Origin: an uncultured Clostridia bacterium
GTDB lineage: Bacteria; Bacillota; Clostridia; Christensenellales; Pumilibacteraceae
Direction of reading: 5' to 3'
DNA: 64,000 nucleotides
NCBI GenBank assembly: GCA_947066105.1
Contig: CAMSYM010000003.1
Location: forward strand, 55,298 to 119,297
Below the pieces are notes generated by a model that did no database searches, was not told where the DNA came from, and worked only from the letters and a program-made list of their open reading frames with translations. Both the position numbers and the translations under genes were made by a program. Shown in pieces: positions 1 to 9,013 of this stretch. Position 1 is the stretch's first letter. Every line of letters begins with the position of its first letter.

Positions 1-220
1 ATAACAAAACACCCATCATTTCGAGCGGAGCGAAAGTAAAAGCAGTATTGATTATTTGTTCGTAAGAACGTTAAACTGCAATAATAGAAAACAAAAGCTT
101 CGCGTAGCCTTTGGCTACCGAGAAATCAAGGCGAGCCGCCGCAGAAAAACTACGTATTTAAACCGTTCATTCTGCATTCTTATTTCTTAATTGCCCATAA
201 TTCCGAATTCCCAATTTATC
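1..220. repeat. Intergenic repeat mosaic downstream of der
   Basis: No gene is visible. The stretch starts with the CATTTCGAGCGGAGCGAA half of a repeat found whole at about 39783-39820. Its other half (CGAGAAATC) appears near 119-128, as if about 75 nt were inserted between the halves. The end (about 197-220) carries degenerate CCGAATT heptamers that run up to the der stop codon at 221. Confidence 0.6.
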
Positions 221-1528
221 CTATCCTTCACGTCCGATAAATTTCAAACGCACGGGCGTTCCCGAAAAATCGAAAGCGCGCCTGAACGAGTTCTCCAAAT
301 ACCGTTCGTATGAAAAATGAACAAGCTTTGCATCGTTGACTTTGAATACGAACAACGGCGGACACACGCTCGGTTGCGACACGTACAGTATTTTCGCTTT
401 CCTGCCTTTGCGCGCGGTCGGCTCGGTCGCCGCGACGGCTTGCGCCACCAGCTCGTTGAGCAGTCCCGTAGATATCCTGCGCGTTGCGTTTTCGTAAACG
501 GAGTTAGCCTCGTCCAATATCTTTTCGACGCGTTGACCTGTAACGGCGGACACGGATACGCTACGCAGATAACTCATAAACGCGAGACGTTCTTTCAGCT
601 CGTCGGTCTTTTGTTTAAGCGAATACGTGTCTTTTTGCACCGCGTCCCATTTATTAAGCACGACCACGGACGGTTTGCCCTCTTCGTGAACAAGCCCCGC
701 GATTTTTTCGTCCTGTTCGGATATCGGCAACGTAGCGTCCATTACTATCAATACGACGTCGGCGCGCTTTATAGCCGCTATCGCGCGTATCACCGAATAC
801 CGCTCTATCGAATCGGGCGCAATGTCGCGCTTGCGGCGCATGCCCGCCGTATCGATAAGCGTGTAATTTTTGCCGTTTACGGTTATTTGCGTATCCACTG
901 CGTCGCGAGTCGTTCCCGCAATGTCGGACACGATATTGCGCTCGTAGCCGATCAACCTATTAACAAGCGAGCTTTTGCCGACGTTCGGCTTGCCCACTAC
1001 GGCGATAGCCAACGGTTTCTCGCTGTCGTCGGGATCTTGAACGCCGAACTCGGCGCAAACGGCGTCGAGCATATCCCCAACGCCCGAACCGTGTTCCGCG
1101 GAGATCAAGTACGGCTCGCCCAAGCCCAACGCATAAAAATCGTATACGTTGTCGCGGTTAGCCGAGTCCGCCTTATTGACCGTAAGCACGACGTTGCGTC
1201 CGCTTTTTCTCAGCACTTCGGCGATCTCCGAGTCGCCGGGCATGACGCCTTGCTTGATATCGGTAACGAAAATAACGACGGACGCAAGCTCCACCGCGTC
1301 CATCGCCTGACGTTTGACCGACCGCGAAATATCGTCGTCGCAGTCGTCTATCCCGCCCGTATCGATAAGCGTAAACTCCCTGCCGCACCATTCGCAATCG
1401 GCATAAAGCCTGTCGCGCGTGACGCCGGGCATGTCGTCCACTATGGCGACGCGCCGTCCGCTTATCCTGTTTATAAGTGTGGACTTACCGACGTTCGGAC
1501 GTCCTACGATTGCAACCGTGGGTTTCAT
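221..1528 (-). CDS. der: Ribosome biogenesis GTPase Der (EngA)
   Basis: A 435-aa protein with two consecutive GTPase domains and a C-terminal KH-like domain, the full layout of Der, which binds the 50S subunit during late assembly in the cytoplasm. The first G domain shows GRPNVGKS (residues 9-16), DTGG and NKAD. The second shows VGKPNVGKSS (near 178), DTAG and NKWD. The C-terminal about 90 residues match the KH-like domain. The start is the ATG at 1528. No Shine-Dalgarno site precedes it and a TATAAT box lies only 8 nt upstream, so a near-leaderless mRNA is likely. The stop codon abuts the heptamer repeat at its 3' side. It appears to be transcribed alone. Confidence 0.97.
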   Translation of the reverse strand: MKPTVAIVGRPNVGKSTLINRISGRRVAIVDDMPGVTRDRLYADCEWCGREFTLIDTGGIDDCDDDISRSVKRQAMDAVELASVVIFVTDIKQGVMPGDSEIAEVLRKSGRNVVLTVNKADSANRDNVYDFYALGLGEPYLISAEHGSGVGDMLDAVCAEFGVQDPDDSEKPLAIAVVGKPNVGKSSLVNRLIGYERNIVSDIAGTTRDAVDTQITVNGKNYTLIDTAGMRRKRDIAPDSIERYSVIRAIAAIKRADVVLIVMDATLPISEQDEKIAGLVHEEGKPSVVVLNKWDAVQKDTYSLKQKTDELKERLAFMSYLRSVSVSAVTGQRVEKILDEANSVYENATRRISTGLLNELVAQAVAATEPTARKGRKAKILYVSQPSVCPPLFVFKVNDAKLVHFSYERYLENSFRRAFDFSGTPVRLKFIGREG

Positions 1529-1536
1529 ATACGGAA

Positions 1537-1565
1537 ATTATAACATGACGGCAACAAAAAGTAAA
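1537..1565 (-). promoter_or_regulatory. Sigma-A-type promoter of der, near-leaderless
   Basis: On the minus strand the order is TTTACT, 17-nt spacer, TATAAT (1537-1542), 8 nt, ATG. The start of transcription would fall within 1-2 nt of the start codon. The -10 is perfect and the -35 matches 4 of 6 positions. Confidence 0.5.
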
Positions 1566-1640
1566 GCAATTGTCGTTATTACTATAACTTGTCATTAAAA
1601 CACGCGTGACATAGTAAAGGATATTAACTTTATTTTTTAT

Positions 1641-1780
1641 AATGCTGAGATCCATCGCGTTGCTAAGGATAGCCTGCGGTTGCTACGTAGGACAAAAAAA
1701 GTTGTTGCTATATCCCGCACCGCGCATTACTCAATCGACCATTAATTCCGATTTCCGCATTCCGAATTCCGAATTTATTA
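1641..1780. repeat. Dispersed repeat block ending in CCGAATT heptamers
   Basis: 1647-1700 resembles the GAGATCC...AGGATAGCCTGCGG...ACGTAGGACAAAA element also seen near 42170-42225. 1741-1780 is an array of CCGAATT-like heptamers that directly abuts the stop codon (1781) of the membrane-protein gene. Nothing here looks protein-coding. Confidence 0.65.
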
Positions 1781-2452
1781 TTACTCGTCGAAATACTTTT
1801 TGTATTCGTCGGGATCGAAGTCTTCGGCGAACTCCGACAGCTCGTTAGCCGCACGGGCGCGATTTCGCGCGTTGACGGTGCGCTTTATCGCCGACACGGC
1901 TTCGAACAACACGACGGAAAACACCGCGGCGAGTATGACCGCGTCGAACGTAGCCGCCGTGCCGAACTCCATAGGCGTATCGTATACGTAAAGATCGACG
2001 GCGGACGATATAACTTCGCCTATCGGCATGCCGGCAAATATCCCGGCGAGCGCGGCGAGCTTTGTCTTAGCGACGAGAAAAGTTACCGCGCCGCACAAAA
2101 ATCCTATAATTATGACCGTGACGGTATCGTTGGCGATAGGCGCTATCAAAAGCCATACGGAAACGAACAGCGCGATGACTACCGACGTGGTAACAAGAGC
2201 GCGCATAAGCTCGTGCGTGCGTGCGGCGAGTACGTAAAACACCGCGGCAAACACTATCGGCGATATAAATCCCGCCACGTTGAATTTGACGTTGCCTATA
2301 CCGAATTCGGGAACGAACGCGCTGCCTATAAGCAGTCCTATCATGACGAACGCCAACCAGTAAGCCACGCCGAAGCTTTTGAACACGCGTTCGGCTATTC
2401 CGAAAAACAACAGCACGGCTACAAGCCCGCACAATACAAGTCCGATAACCAT
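1781..2452 (-). CDS. Polytopic membrane protein, DUF1614-like
   Basis: A 223-aa protein with about seven hydrophobic segments and a short acidic cytoplasmic tail (EFAEDFDPDEYKKYFDE). The segment FNVAGFISPIVFAAVFYVL resembles the conserved N-x-G-G-x-I-x-P core of the DUF1614 membrane family. That match is from memory of the family and is tentative. The function is unknown. The start is the ATG at 2452, with no clear Shine-Dalgarno site and a GATAAT box 8 nt upstream. It is a single gene between der and the DUF975/cyclophilin pair, and its stop codon touches a heptamer repeat array. Confidence 0.75.
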   Translation of the reverse strand: MVIGLVLCGLVAVLLFFGIAERVFKSFGVAYWLAFVMIGLLIGSAFVPEFGIGNVKFNVAGFISPIVFAAVFYVLAARTHELMRALVTTSVVIALFVSVWLLIAPIANDTVTVIIIGFLCGAVTFLVAKTKLAALAGIFAGMPIGEVISSAVDLYVYDTPMEFGTAATFDAVILAAVFSVVLFEAVSAIKRTVNARNRARAANELSEFAEDFDPDEYKKYFDE

Positions 2453-2460
2453 AATAAACG

Positions 2461-2490
2461 ATTATCACCCGTCGGCGAACATTTATTCAA
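2461..2490 (-). promoter_or_regulatory. Candidate promoter, near-leaderless
   Basis: Minus strand: TTGAAT (2485-2490), 18-nt spacer, GATAAT (2461-2466), 8 nt, ATG. Same layout as the der promoter, with slightly weaker boxes. Confidence 0.45.
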
Positions 2491-2584
2491 TAAAGCAAAA
2501 GACCGCGACCGACGCACATACGATATTCGTAGCGCGCGTCCGACCGCGGTCTATTTTATCCGTAAAAATCTATATACCGTTTAT

Positions 2585-3604
2585 TTATACCGTGCCTATC
2601 CATTGCGACAGACGGCGCTGTCCCGAACTGTCGTTTTCGCGCATGTACGTTATAAAATCGAACTTCTTCCACTTTTTGCCGTCGAGATTGTATATCTTTA
2701 CCGAATTTATCATGATATTCGGCGTGGGCGGACGCCACATATAGCCCGTCGTCATTCCCGTATTGAGTTGCGCCGTCGCCGCTATCGCCTTGATATTCTG
2801 CAACGTCTTGTCATTGAGCGCGCGCCCTACCATCGTAGGATTGAGATCGTATGTTTTTTGCGTGCCGTTGCTTTCCATACTGACTATTTGATTGGTAGCC
2901 TGCGGCTGATACGAAAACTGGAACTCCGTAGCCGTATCGGAATACAAGTACGTCAACACGCCTTCTTCTTCCAAATATTTCGCGTCGGTACCGTTGCTGT
3001 CCGCGCGCAGTCTGTAACCGAATTTATACGTGGTTTTGTCGAACTTATCGTTGGCGAGCGCTTTGAACGAGTCGCAATACGCTTTGTTGTCCTTGCGGTG
3101 ATGCGTGCGGTTGAAATCGCTCGACGAGTAATTGGTCGTCGGTTGAGATTCGTATCCGCCGAACCGCAACCAACCGTTTTGCGCGTCGAAAAATACCGTA
3201 TTGTCAAAAAATCCGTTCTTGGCAAGGAATATGAAATTGGTCGCCGCAGTGTCGTATTTGTCTTCTTCGATAATGTATTCGAGCGTCATGCCGTTGGACA
3301 GGCTAAACCGCGCCATTACCTTATCGTTGCCGTTAAAGCTGTACGGATTCACAACGTACATGATAGACGGCACAAGTATAGCCGCAAGAATTAGCGCGAT
3401 GGCAACACCGACCACCGCTATGACGGTCATGTTCGTCTTGCGCGAATTTTTTTGCGCGGCTACCATTTCGCTTTCGGCGGCTTCGCGTGTTGACGAACCG
3501 CCGCCCGCGCTTTCCGCCGAACGACCGTTTTTCTTTTTATCCTGCGCCGCGCGCAAGGCTTTACGCTCTTTTGCGGTCAGCGAGTATGTGCGTTTTTGTT
3601 TCAA
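2585..3604 (-). CDS. Membrane-anchored cyclophilin-like protein with degenerate active site
   Basis: A 339-aa protein. Residues 1-57 are a basic, Ser/Ala-rich cytoplasmic segment, 58-85 form a transmembrane anchor, and the rest is extracytoplasmic. The outer part carries the cyclophilin order: a strand (TLEYIIEEDKYDTAATNFIF), then LAKNGFFDNTVFF, then LRFGGYE, and a final INSVKI strand. The catalytic Phe-His-Arg and Gln-Gly residues expected in active peptidyl-prolyl isomerases are not where they should be (FFD, LRFGG), and there is a long insert. It may therefore be a binding domain rather than an enzyme. It lies 17 nt after the DUF975 gene and is probably co-transcribed with it. The family assignment is inferred from pattern only. 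Confidence 0.7.
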   Translation of the reverse strand: MKQKRTYSLTAKERKALRAAQDKKKNGRSAESAGGGSSTREAAESEMVAAQKNSRKTNMTVIAVVGVAIALILAAILVPSIMYVVNPYSFNGNDKVMARFSLSNGMTLEYIIEEDKYDTAATNFIFLAKNGFFDNTVFFDAQNGWLRFGGYESQPTTNYSSSDFNRTHHRKDNKAYCDSFKALANDKFDKTTYKFGYRLRADSNGTDAKYLEEEGVLTYLYSDTATEFQFSYQPQATNQIVSMESNGTQKTYDLNPTMVGRALNDKTLQNIKAIAATAQLNTGMTTGYMWRPPTPNIMINSVKIYNLDGKKWKKFDFITYMRENDSSGQRRLSQWIGTV

Positions 3605-3621
3605 GATGGACCTACCGAATT

Positions 3622-5169
3622 TTAGTTTTTATTGAGTCGAGCTTCGCGCTCGCGCCTGATACGCTCGGCGCGGTCGATAACTTCGCCGTTACCGTTTTTT
3701 TCCTGAGTGCGCCGCGACGACGGACGCTCCGTCGTACGCCGTTCCGCACGCCGAACGCTACCGCCCGACGCCGCGCTTGCCGTAGACTGTTGCGCCGAGC
3801 TTTCGCTGTCGAACTTGCGCAAAAACTCGTCGAAGTCGCTGTCGCTCATAACAGGCTCGTCCGCGGGCGCGTCTATTACGTGTTCCACAGAACGTTGCCC
3901 GCCGAACCCCGCAAGATCGGATCCGTCTACTTCGACTTCGCTCGTAACAAAATCGTTGGGGTTTTGTTTTTGTTTGCCTACTCCCGCAAAATAATCGACC
4001 TTCGGTTTTTGCGGATCGGTACGCGTATACATGCTTTCTATCGCCTGTTTTTTGGACTTTTCACGCGCGGCGAGTTCTTCGTCGGACAGCACGCGCTCCG
4101 TTTCTATAATGCTCGTATCGTCCTTAGGTTCGACGATAGGTTCGGGCTTAGCCGCAACGTCGGACATGCCCGAAACCATGTCGGACAGTATATCTATCGG
4201 CATTTGCGGTTCTGCCGATCTTTGCGGTTGCCGTTGCACGGGCTGTACGTCTGGTTCCTTTTTCACCGCAGACACGGGCATGATAGGAACTTCGACCACT
4301 TCTCGCTCGACGATCGGAGCGCCGAAATCGCGCATAGTCGCATTCATGTCGCGCACGTCGTCGTCCGCGAGCGTATCGATAGGCGCGACCTTTTGCGGTT
4401 GCGGCGCGCTCTGCGCAACTATCGGTTGCGCCTGTTCGGCTGTTTGCTGCACAGTCTGCGGTATAGGCGCGGACGTAGCCGGATACGGCGGACTGACGGG
4501 TTGCGGCACGATGTTGTACACCGTTTTATCGCCTTGAAGATTGCGCTTGTAATATACCGCTTTAATAAGATCGGTATACGGAATAATGAATATAAAACCA
4601 AGTCCGAGCGTGAACACTCCAAGCAAATACCAGCCGGTCATCGACATGCACAACGAAAAATACGAGCCTGTTTTACCGCTCATCACCTTGTTGGACGCCG
4701 TGAGCGCCGCTTTCGCAGTCAACTTGGGATTGGCTATCAATAAATAATTCGCCATGGACGTGCGTATAAAATAGATCACGCCCGGCACGATAAGGCATAA
4801 CGTCAACAGCAAGCCGACCACAGTGCGTTGAAGACTGAGCAAAAATATTTTAGTCATATTACTGCGCACGAGCGTTTCGCCCAGCCGACGGATATTATAA
4901 GGCTTGCAACGGTACGACGCCAAATAAAAATCGACCATTGCGAAATTGATCATGCCTATGCCTACCAAAGCGACGACGCAAAGCACGATGCCGTAACAGA
5001 TCATTACGACAGCCGCGGGCAAGTTTACGCCCAAACTGACAGACGACATGACGACGAGCGCGATAAGAGTAATAAATATCGTGAACTCGACCGCATAGAC
5101 GGCGATCGCTTGGTGCATATTCAAAGCGAGCTTTTTGCGCGCTTCGGTTTTTATATCCTTGATAGTCAT
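3622..5169 (-). CDS. DUF975-type membrane protein with long disordered cytoplasmic tail
   Basis: A 515-aa protein. Residues 1-215 hold about five or six membrane segments with the DUF975 pattern: LFLLSLQ-like helix, a Pro-Gly turn (CLIVPGVIYFIRTSMANY), ASNKVMSG, and a final GWYLLGVFTLGLGFIFIIPY followed by a juxtamembrane A-x-Y-Y. Residues about 216-515 are Pro, Gln, Ser and acid-rich and look disordered, ending in a very basic segment (RAERIRREREARLNKN). Family members usually lack such a tail. Function unknown. The start is the ATG at 5169, fixed by a perfect promoter whose -10 is 8 nt upstream. First gene of a pair with the cyclophilin-like gene. Confidence 0.8.
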   Translation of the reverse strand: MTIKDIKTEARKKLALNMHQAIAVYAVEFTIFITLIALVVMSSVSLGVNLPAAVVMICYGIVLCVVALVGIGMINFAMVDFYLASYRCKPYNIRRLGETLVRSNMTKIFLLSLQRTVVGLLLTLCLIVPGVIYFIRTSMANYLLIANPKLTAKAALTASNKVMSGKTGSYFSLCMSMTGWYLLGVFTLGLGFIFIIPYTDLIKAVYYKRNLQGDKTVYNIVPQPVSPPYPATSAPIPQTVQQTAEQAQPIVAQSAPQPQKVAPIDTLADDDVRDMNATMRDFGAPIVEREVVEVPIMPVSAVKKEPDVQPVQRQPQRSAEPQMPIDILSDMVSGMSDVAAKPEPIVEPKDDTSIIETERVLSDEELAAREKSKKQAIESMYTRTDPQKPKVDYFAGVGKQKQNPNDFVTSEVEVDGSDLAGFGGQRSVEHVIDAPADEPVMSDSDFDEFLRKFDSESSAQQSTASAASGGSVRRAERRTTERPSSRRTQEKNGNGEVIDRAERIRREREARLNKN

Positions 5170-5177
5170 TCGTTTGT

Positions 5178-5206
5178 ATTATACGGTATTTGGAGATTTT
5201 TGTCAA
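5178..5206 (-). promoter_or_regulatory. Consensus sigma-A promoter, near-leaderless
   Basis: Minus strand: TTGACA (5201-5206), exactly 17 nt, TATAAT (5178-5183), 8 nt, ATG of the DUF975 gene. Both boxes are perfect. No Shine-Dalgarno site fits in the 8-nt gap. Confidence 0.8.
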
Positions 5207-5300
5207 TGATTTTTTCATACAAAGCCGCAAACGCTTTCGCCGCATAGTCACGGCTTGCGCACGGTCGCCGCTCGCGCATTTGCCTACAAAAACCGTACGC

Positions 5301-6155
5301 TTATAATATGTGCGAGTCGCGCAAAAAATCTACGTCGAAACCGCTGTCCGTTCGGAAAGTTTTACCGTTAAGATATTCCAATCCGCCCCGAAGCCCGTTA
5401 AAAACAAGCTCTACCGCGGCGAGCATTTGAGTATCGGGCGCGCCGCTTATCCTGCGTCCGCGAACTCCGTACTTATGCTCGCCTATTATCGGACACCCGA
5501 CAAAACACAGGTGCGCGCGTATTTGATGCGTACGCCCTGTATGAGGATACACGCGCAAGACCGCCGCGTCGCCTATTCGCTTTATCACGCGGTATTCGGT
5601 GACCATGGTTTTATATCCCGGCTTGCACTCGGAAGAAACGAGCGCGAGATTTTGCGAATGCAACAGCTTTGTGTATGCGGTAAGCGTCGCGCCGTCGTCA
5701 TGCGGGGCGGGACAAACCACGGCTTCGTAGACCTTTTCGACCGTGCGTTCGCGGAAAGCGCGTTCAAGCTCCGCAAGCGCGCGCTCGGTCTTTGCGAATA
5801 TTATCAGCCCCGTCGTATTGGTGTCCAGTCTGTGTACGGCAAACAACGGCGCGCCGTACAGCTCTGGTAACGCGTCGTAAGCGACGCGTTTCGGCTTATC
5901 GAAAACTACGACGTTACTATCGTCGTATATCACTTTTACCGCCGACGCGTTTTTCAAACCGTCGGGTACGAACACGCTCACGGTATCGCCGACATGTAAT
6001 ATCGCATTCGCTTTGACGCGCAAGCCGTTGACGCGCATTTCTCCGCCTTTTATAAGCTTGTCCGCATTGGCGCGCGACAGTCCAGCCACGCGCGACGCCA
6101 AAAACGTAGCGGCGCGTTCTTCTTTTTCTATCGTGAATTCTTGTCTTTTGCCCAT
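5301..6155 (-). CDS. RluA-family pseudouridine synthase
   Basis: A 284-aa enzyme that would isomerise specific uridines in rRNA or tRNA. Residues about 10-65 form an S4 RNA-binding domain (LSRANADKLIKGGEMRVNG). The catalytic domain follows with the RluA signature HRLDTNTTGL, whose Asp is the nucleophile, and the C-terminal motif HTGRTHQIRAHL. Which uridine it modifies cannot be read from sequence, so no specific symbol is given. It starts 13 nt after feoB ends, with AAGGGAT as ribosome-binding site, and is probably the last gene of the nrdR-feoA-feoB operon. Confidence 0.95.
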   Translation of the reverse strand: MGKRQEFTIEKEERAATFLASRVAGLSRANADKLIKGGEMRVNGLRVKANAILHVGDTVSVFVPDGLKNASAVKVIYDDSNVVVFDKPKRVAYDALPELYGAPLFAVHRLDTNTTGLIIFAKTERALAELERAFRERTVEKVYEAVVCPAPHDDGATLTAYTKLLHSQNLALVSSECKPGYKTMVTEYRVIKRIGDAAVLRVYPHTGRTHQIRAHLCFVGCPIIGEHKYGVRGRRISGAPDTQMLAAVELVFNGLRGGLEYLNGKTFRTDSGFDVDFLRDSHIL

Positions 6156-6168
6156 AGAGATCCCTTAT

Positions 6169-8178
6169 TTAAACCGTTGCCGCAATGCGTCGCCGCCTGC
6201 GCCTTTTGATTAACGCCGCGCCCACCGCGATAATCGTCGCGACCGCCGCAACGCTCGCCCACACGACGATCACCGCTACTTTATCGACGCTCCAATATAC
6301 AGCCGTATTATAATACGCGAACGACGCAACATACGCCGCGACGGTATGCACCGCGACCGACGCGAACGCGCTTTTAACGCCGTTCTCCTTGGCAAGCGCG
6401 GAAAGCGTCGCTATGCACGGCACGTACAAACACGTGAATATCGTGAACGACACCGCCGCCGCGGTCGACGCGAATACTTCGCCCATGCCGCCGAACGACG
6501 CTATCACCGAAATGACCGTTTCTTTGGCGGCAACGCCCGTGATCAATGCGGCTACCGCACGCCACGAACCGAAACCGAGCGGAGCGAATACAGGCGCTAT
6601 AAAGCTCGCAAACGTATTCATTATGCTCGTCTCCCCGCCGCCGCTATACCACGACGCAAACGAGAAATTACACAGCACCCACATTATGATGCTTACGGCA
6701 AACACCGTCGACCCGACCCGCGCCAAAAACGCCCACACATTGCGCCACACCACCGAAAGCACGCGTTTTGCGCTCGGAATACGGTAAGGCGGCATTTCCA
6801 TGATAAGCCCGTCGTCGTCGCGATCGGGCTTGACTGCGTTCATTACTTTCAACAACAACAACGCGACCGCACAGCCCAAAAGGTACATCGCGGCTACTAC
6901 AAATCCGCTCAACCCGAAGTACCCGCTTATCGCGGTAAACACGGCGAGCCGCGCACTGCACGGACAAAACGGAACGGCGAACGCCGTCCGCCGCCGCGCC
7001 GCCTTTCCGGATATCCCGCGGGTAGATAACACGGCTGTCGCAGAACACCCCAAACCGAGCACGAGCGAAAACGCCGCTCTGCCCGACAAACCGAATCTCT
7101 TGAAAAAGTCGTCCGTCACGAACGCGACCCTGCTCATATATCCGCTGTCCTGCAAAAGCGCGGTAAGAATGTACAATATCGCGACCTGCGGCAAGAACAC
7201 AAGCACGCCGCCCACTCCCGCTATCACACCGTCCGCAAGCAAGGACTTTACCCAATCTGCGGTATCGACGTCGCGCGCAAGCGCCGCCACGCGCTCCGTA
7301 AGCGACGAAAGCAAGCTCGACAAGGGTTTGCCCGCCTCGAACGTTACGACGAACACAAGCGCCATCACCGCCAAAAATATAGGCAAAGCGAGCTTGCCGA
7401 GCAATACCTTATCCAAACGATTCGCGCGCTTGATGTCGCGCGGTTTTTCAAGTACTCCCGCCAACGCCTTGCCTATGTACGCATAACGTTGCCGCGCGGG
7501 ATAATCCATATCGTCGCTCGCGTGCGACTTACAATCGGCACAGCTCCCGTCGCACCCGCCGCAAATTTTTTCCGCTATATTGTCGTCGCTCTCCATGCTT
7601 TTCAAAGCAATGAATTCGGGCGGAAGCCCCGTCGATAAAGCCGCCTGCGCATACTTACCGAGCGCCGCTTTGATCTTGCAGTCGGACAGATATTCGGGCT
7701 TGACGGGCGCGCGCCGCGCCGCGATCTCGGCGGCGGCAAGGATTTCGTTTTTGGGATTGCCCGACTTGACCGACGTACCTACGACAGGCACGCCCAAACG
7801 ATCGGACAATTTTTTAAGATCCACTTTACCGCGCGCTTCGTCCATCATATTGACTACGAGCACTACGCGCTTCCCCGCTTCGAGAAGCTGAACGAACATG
7901 TAAAGATTGCGGCGAAGATTGTTCACTTCGGCAACGTACACGCACACGTCGTATCCGCCGTACAAAATATTATCGCGCGTGACCGTTTCCTCCTTGGTAC
8001 GCGCGGTAAGCGAATACGCGCCGGGAAGATCGGACAGCAAAACGTCTTTGCCGACACGCTTGGAACGCGCGTCCACGGTAACGCCGTGCCAATTGCCGAC
8101 AGGCGCGTCAGACCGCGTGATACGGTTGAACAGCGTGGTCTTACCCACGTTCGGATTTCCGCACAACGCTATTTTCAA
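6169..8178 (-). CDS. feoB: Ferrous iron transporter FeoB
   Basis: A 669-aa inner-membrane Fe(II) uptake protein. The N-terminal G domain shows GNPNVGKTT (residues 7-15), the DLPG motif (50-53) and NMMDEA (110-115). The membrane part contains both gate motifs, GLGCSATAVLSTR and FCPCSARLAVF. An unusual cytoplasmic cysteine cluster, C206-x2-C209-x3-C213-x2-C216, lies between the G domain and the first membrane segment and could bind a metal or Fe-S cluster (inference). The start overlaps feoA by 4 nt (ATGA), the usual coupling for this pair. Confidence 0.97.
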   Translation of the reverse strand: MKIALCGNPNVGKTTLFNRITRSDAPVGNWHGVTVDARSKRVGKDVLLSDLPGAYSLTARTKEETVTRDNILYGGYDVCVYVAEVNNLRRNLYMFVQLLEAGKRVVLVVNMMDEARGKVDLKKLSDRLGVPVVGTSVKSGNPKNEILAAAEIAARRAPVKPEYLSDCKIKAALGKYAQAALSTGLPPEFIALKSMESDDNIAEKICGGCDGSCADCKSHASDDMDYPARQRYAYIGKALAGVLEKPRDIKRANRLDKVLLGKLALPIFLAVMALVFVVTFEAGKPLSSLLSSLTERVAALARDVDTADWVKSLLADGVIAGVGGVLVFLPQVAILYILTALLQDSGYMSRVAFVTDDFFKRFGLSGRAAFSLVLGLGCSATAVLSTRGISGKAARRRTAFAVPFCPCSARLAVFTAISGYFGLSGFVVAAMYLLGCAVALLLLKVMNAVKPDRDDDGLIMEMPPYRIPSAKRVLSVVWRNVWAFLARVGSTVFAVSIIMWVLCNFSFASWYSGGGETSIMNTFASFIAPVFAPLGFGSWRAVAALITGVAAKETVISVIASFGGMGEVFASTAAAVSFTIFTCLYVPCIATLSALAKENGVKSAFASVAVHTVAAYVASFAYYNTAVYWSVDKVAVIVVWASVAAVATIIAVGAALIKRRRRRRIAATV

Positions 8179-8393
8179 CGCTTACTCACCTCGATCTGCG
8201 CCGCGACGGCGGACGTTACGACCGCGGAAAACTCGCCGCGAAAATCGACGAGCATAGACCGCTTACGCTTGAACTTTACGTCGTACGCGACGTCGAGCAA
8301 GCCCATATCCACGAGCCGTCTGTGCGTTTCACGGTCGCCGCCTATCGCTCGGACCGTGCCGCCGTCTTGCGCTTTGCAATCGAGAAGTGTCAT
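8175..8393 (-). CDS. feoA: FeoA, small SH3-like partner of FeoB
   Basis: A 72-aa protein with the FeoA pattern: TVRAIGGDRETHRRLVDMGLL in its first half and a beta-strand-rich second half (VKFKRKRSMLVDFRGEFSAVV). FeoA is a cytoplasmic regulator of FeoB-dependent iron uptake. It starts 6 nt after nrdR ends and overlaps feoB by 4 nt. Confidence 0.93.
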   Translation of the reverse strand: MTLLDCKAQDGGTVRAIGGDRETHRRLVDMGLLDVAYDVKFKRKRSMLVDFRGEFSAVVTSAVAAQIEVSKR

Positions 8394-8399
8394 TACCGC

Positions 8400-8846
8400 C
8401 TACTTGAACGCATTGATAAATTCTATAAACGACGTAACGTCGCGGAAATCGCGGTATACCGACGCAAACCGAACGTACGCTATTTGGTCCAACTCTTTGA
8501 GCCGTTCCATCACAAGCTCGCCTATCTTTTTGGTAGATATTTCCTGTTCGAGCGAATTGTAGACCTGCTTTTCCACGGACGCAACAAGCGCGTCTATATC
8601 GCGCAGGGCGACGGGACGCTTTTCGCACGCTTTGATCAAACCGTTCTTGATTTTAAGCGGATCGAACTGTTGGCGCGTGCCGTCCTGTTTGACTACGAGC
8701 ACAGGCGTCGACTCGATGACCTCGTATGTAGTAAAACGCTTGCCGCATTGCAAACATTCGCGTCTGCGGCGAATGCTGTTGCCCTCGTCGGTCGAGCGCG
8801 AGTCCACTACCTTGCTCTCCGCGTTACCGCAATAGATACATTTCAT
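8400..8846 (-). CDS. nrdR: Transcriptional repressor NrdR
   Basis: A 148-aa protein with an N-terminal zinc ribbon (MKCIYCG...CLQCGKRFTTYE) and an ATP-cone domain (VVKQDGTRQQFDPLKI...). NrdR represses ribonucleotide reductase genes according to dNTP/ATP state. The length is typical. The ATG at 8846 follows an AAGGAAG ribosome-binding site. It is the first gene of the likely nrdR-feoA-feoB-rluA operon. Placement near ylmC and sigG is common in Clostridia. I saw no NrdR-box pair in the window. Confidence 0.97.
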   Translation of the reverse strand: MKCIYCGNAESKVVDSRSTDEGNSIRRRRECLQCGKRFTTYEVIESTPVLVVKQDGTRQQFDPLKIKNGLIKACEKRPVALRDIDALVASVEKQVYNSLEQEISTKKIGELVMERLKELDQIAYVRFASVYRDFRDVTSFIEFINAFK

Positions 8847-8875
8847 AATACGTACTTCCTTGTTGTATTATGATA

Positions 8876-8904
8876 AGTATACCATATTTTTTTGCTTTTG
8901 TCTA
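8876..8904 (-). promoter_or_regulatory. Sigma-A promoter of the nrdR-feoAB operon
   Basis: Minus strand: TAGACA (8899-8904), 17 nt, TATACT (8876-8881). The leader of about 25 nt carries the AAGGAAG ribosome-binding site, unlike the leaderless promoters nearby. Confidence 0.7.
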
Positions 8905-8954
8905 CCGCGATGACCGAATAATTGCGGGATAGAACATCATAACTTCAAAAAAAC

Positions 8955-8988
8955 ACAAAAAGCGTCGCGACATGTTTCGCCGCAACGC
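8955..8988 (-). terminator. Rho-independent terminator after ylmC
   Basis: A 10-bp stem (8962-8971 with 8979-8988, two G-U pairs, 7-nt loop), followed on the minus strand by a T run. Confidence 0.7.
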
Positions 8989-9013
8989 CGTTGTTATATC
9001 GTGCCGTTTCTTT

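Noticed and set aside
317..1543. Long plus-strand frame opposite der
   Set aside because: Der is unambiguous on the minus strand; the antisense product is Arg/His-rich noise. The same holds for similar frames opposite ftsZ, ftsA, feoB, mraY and lon.
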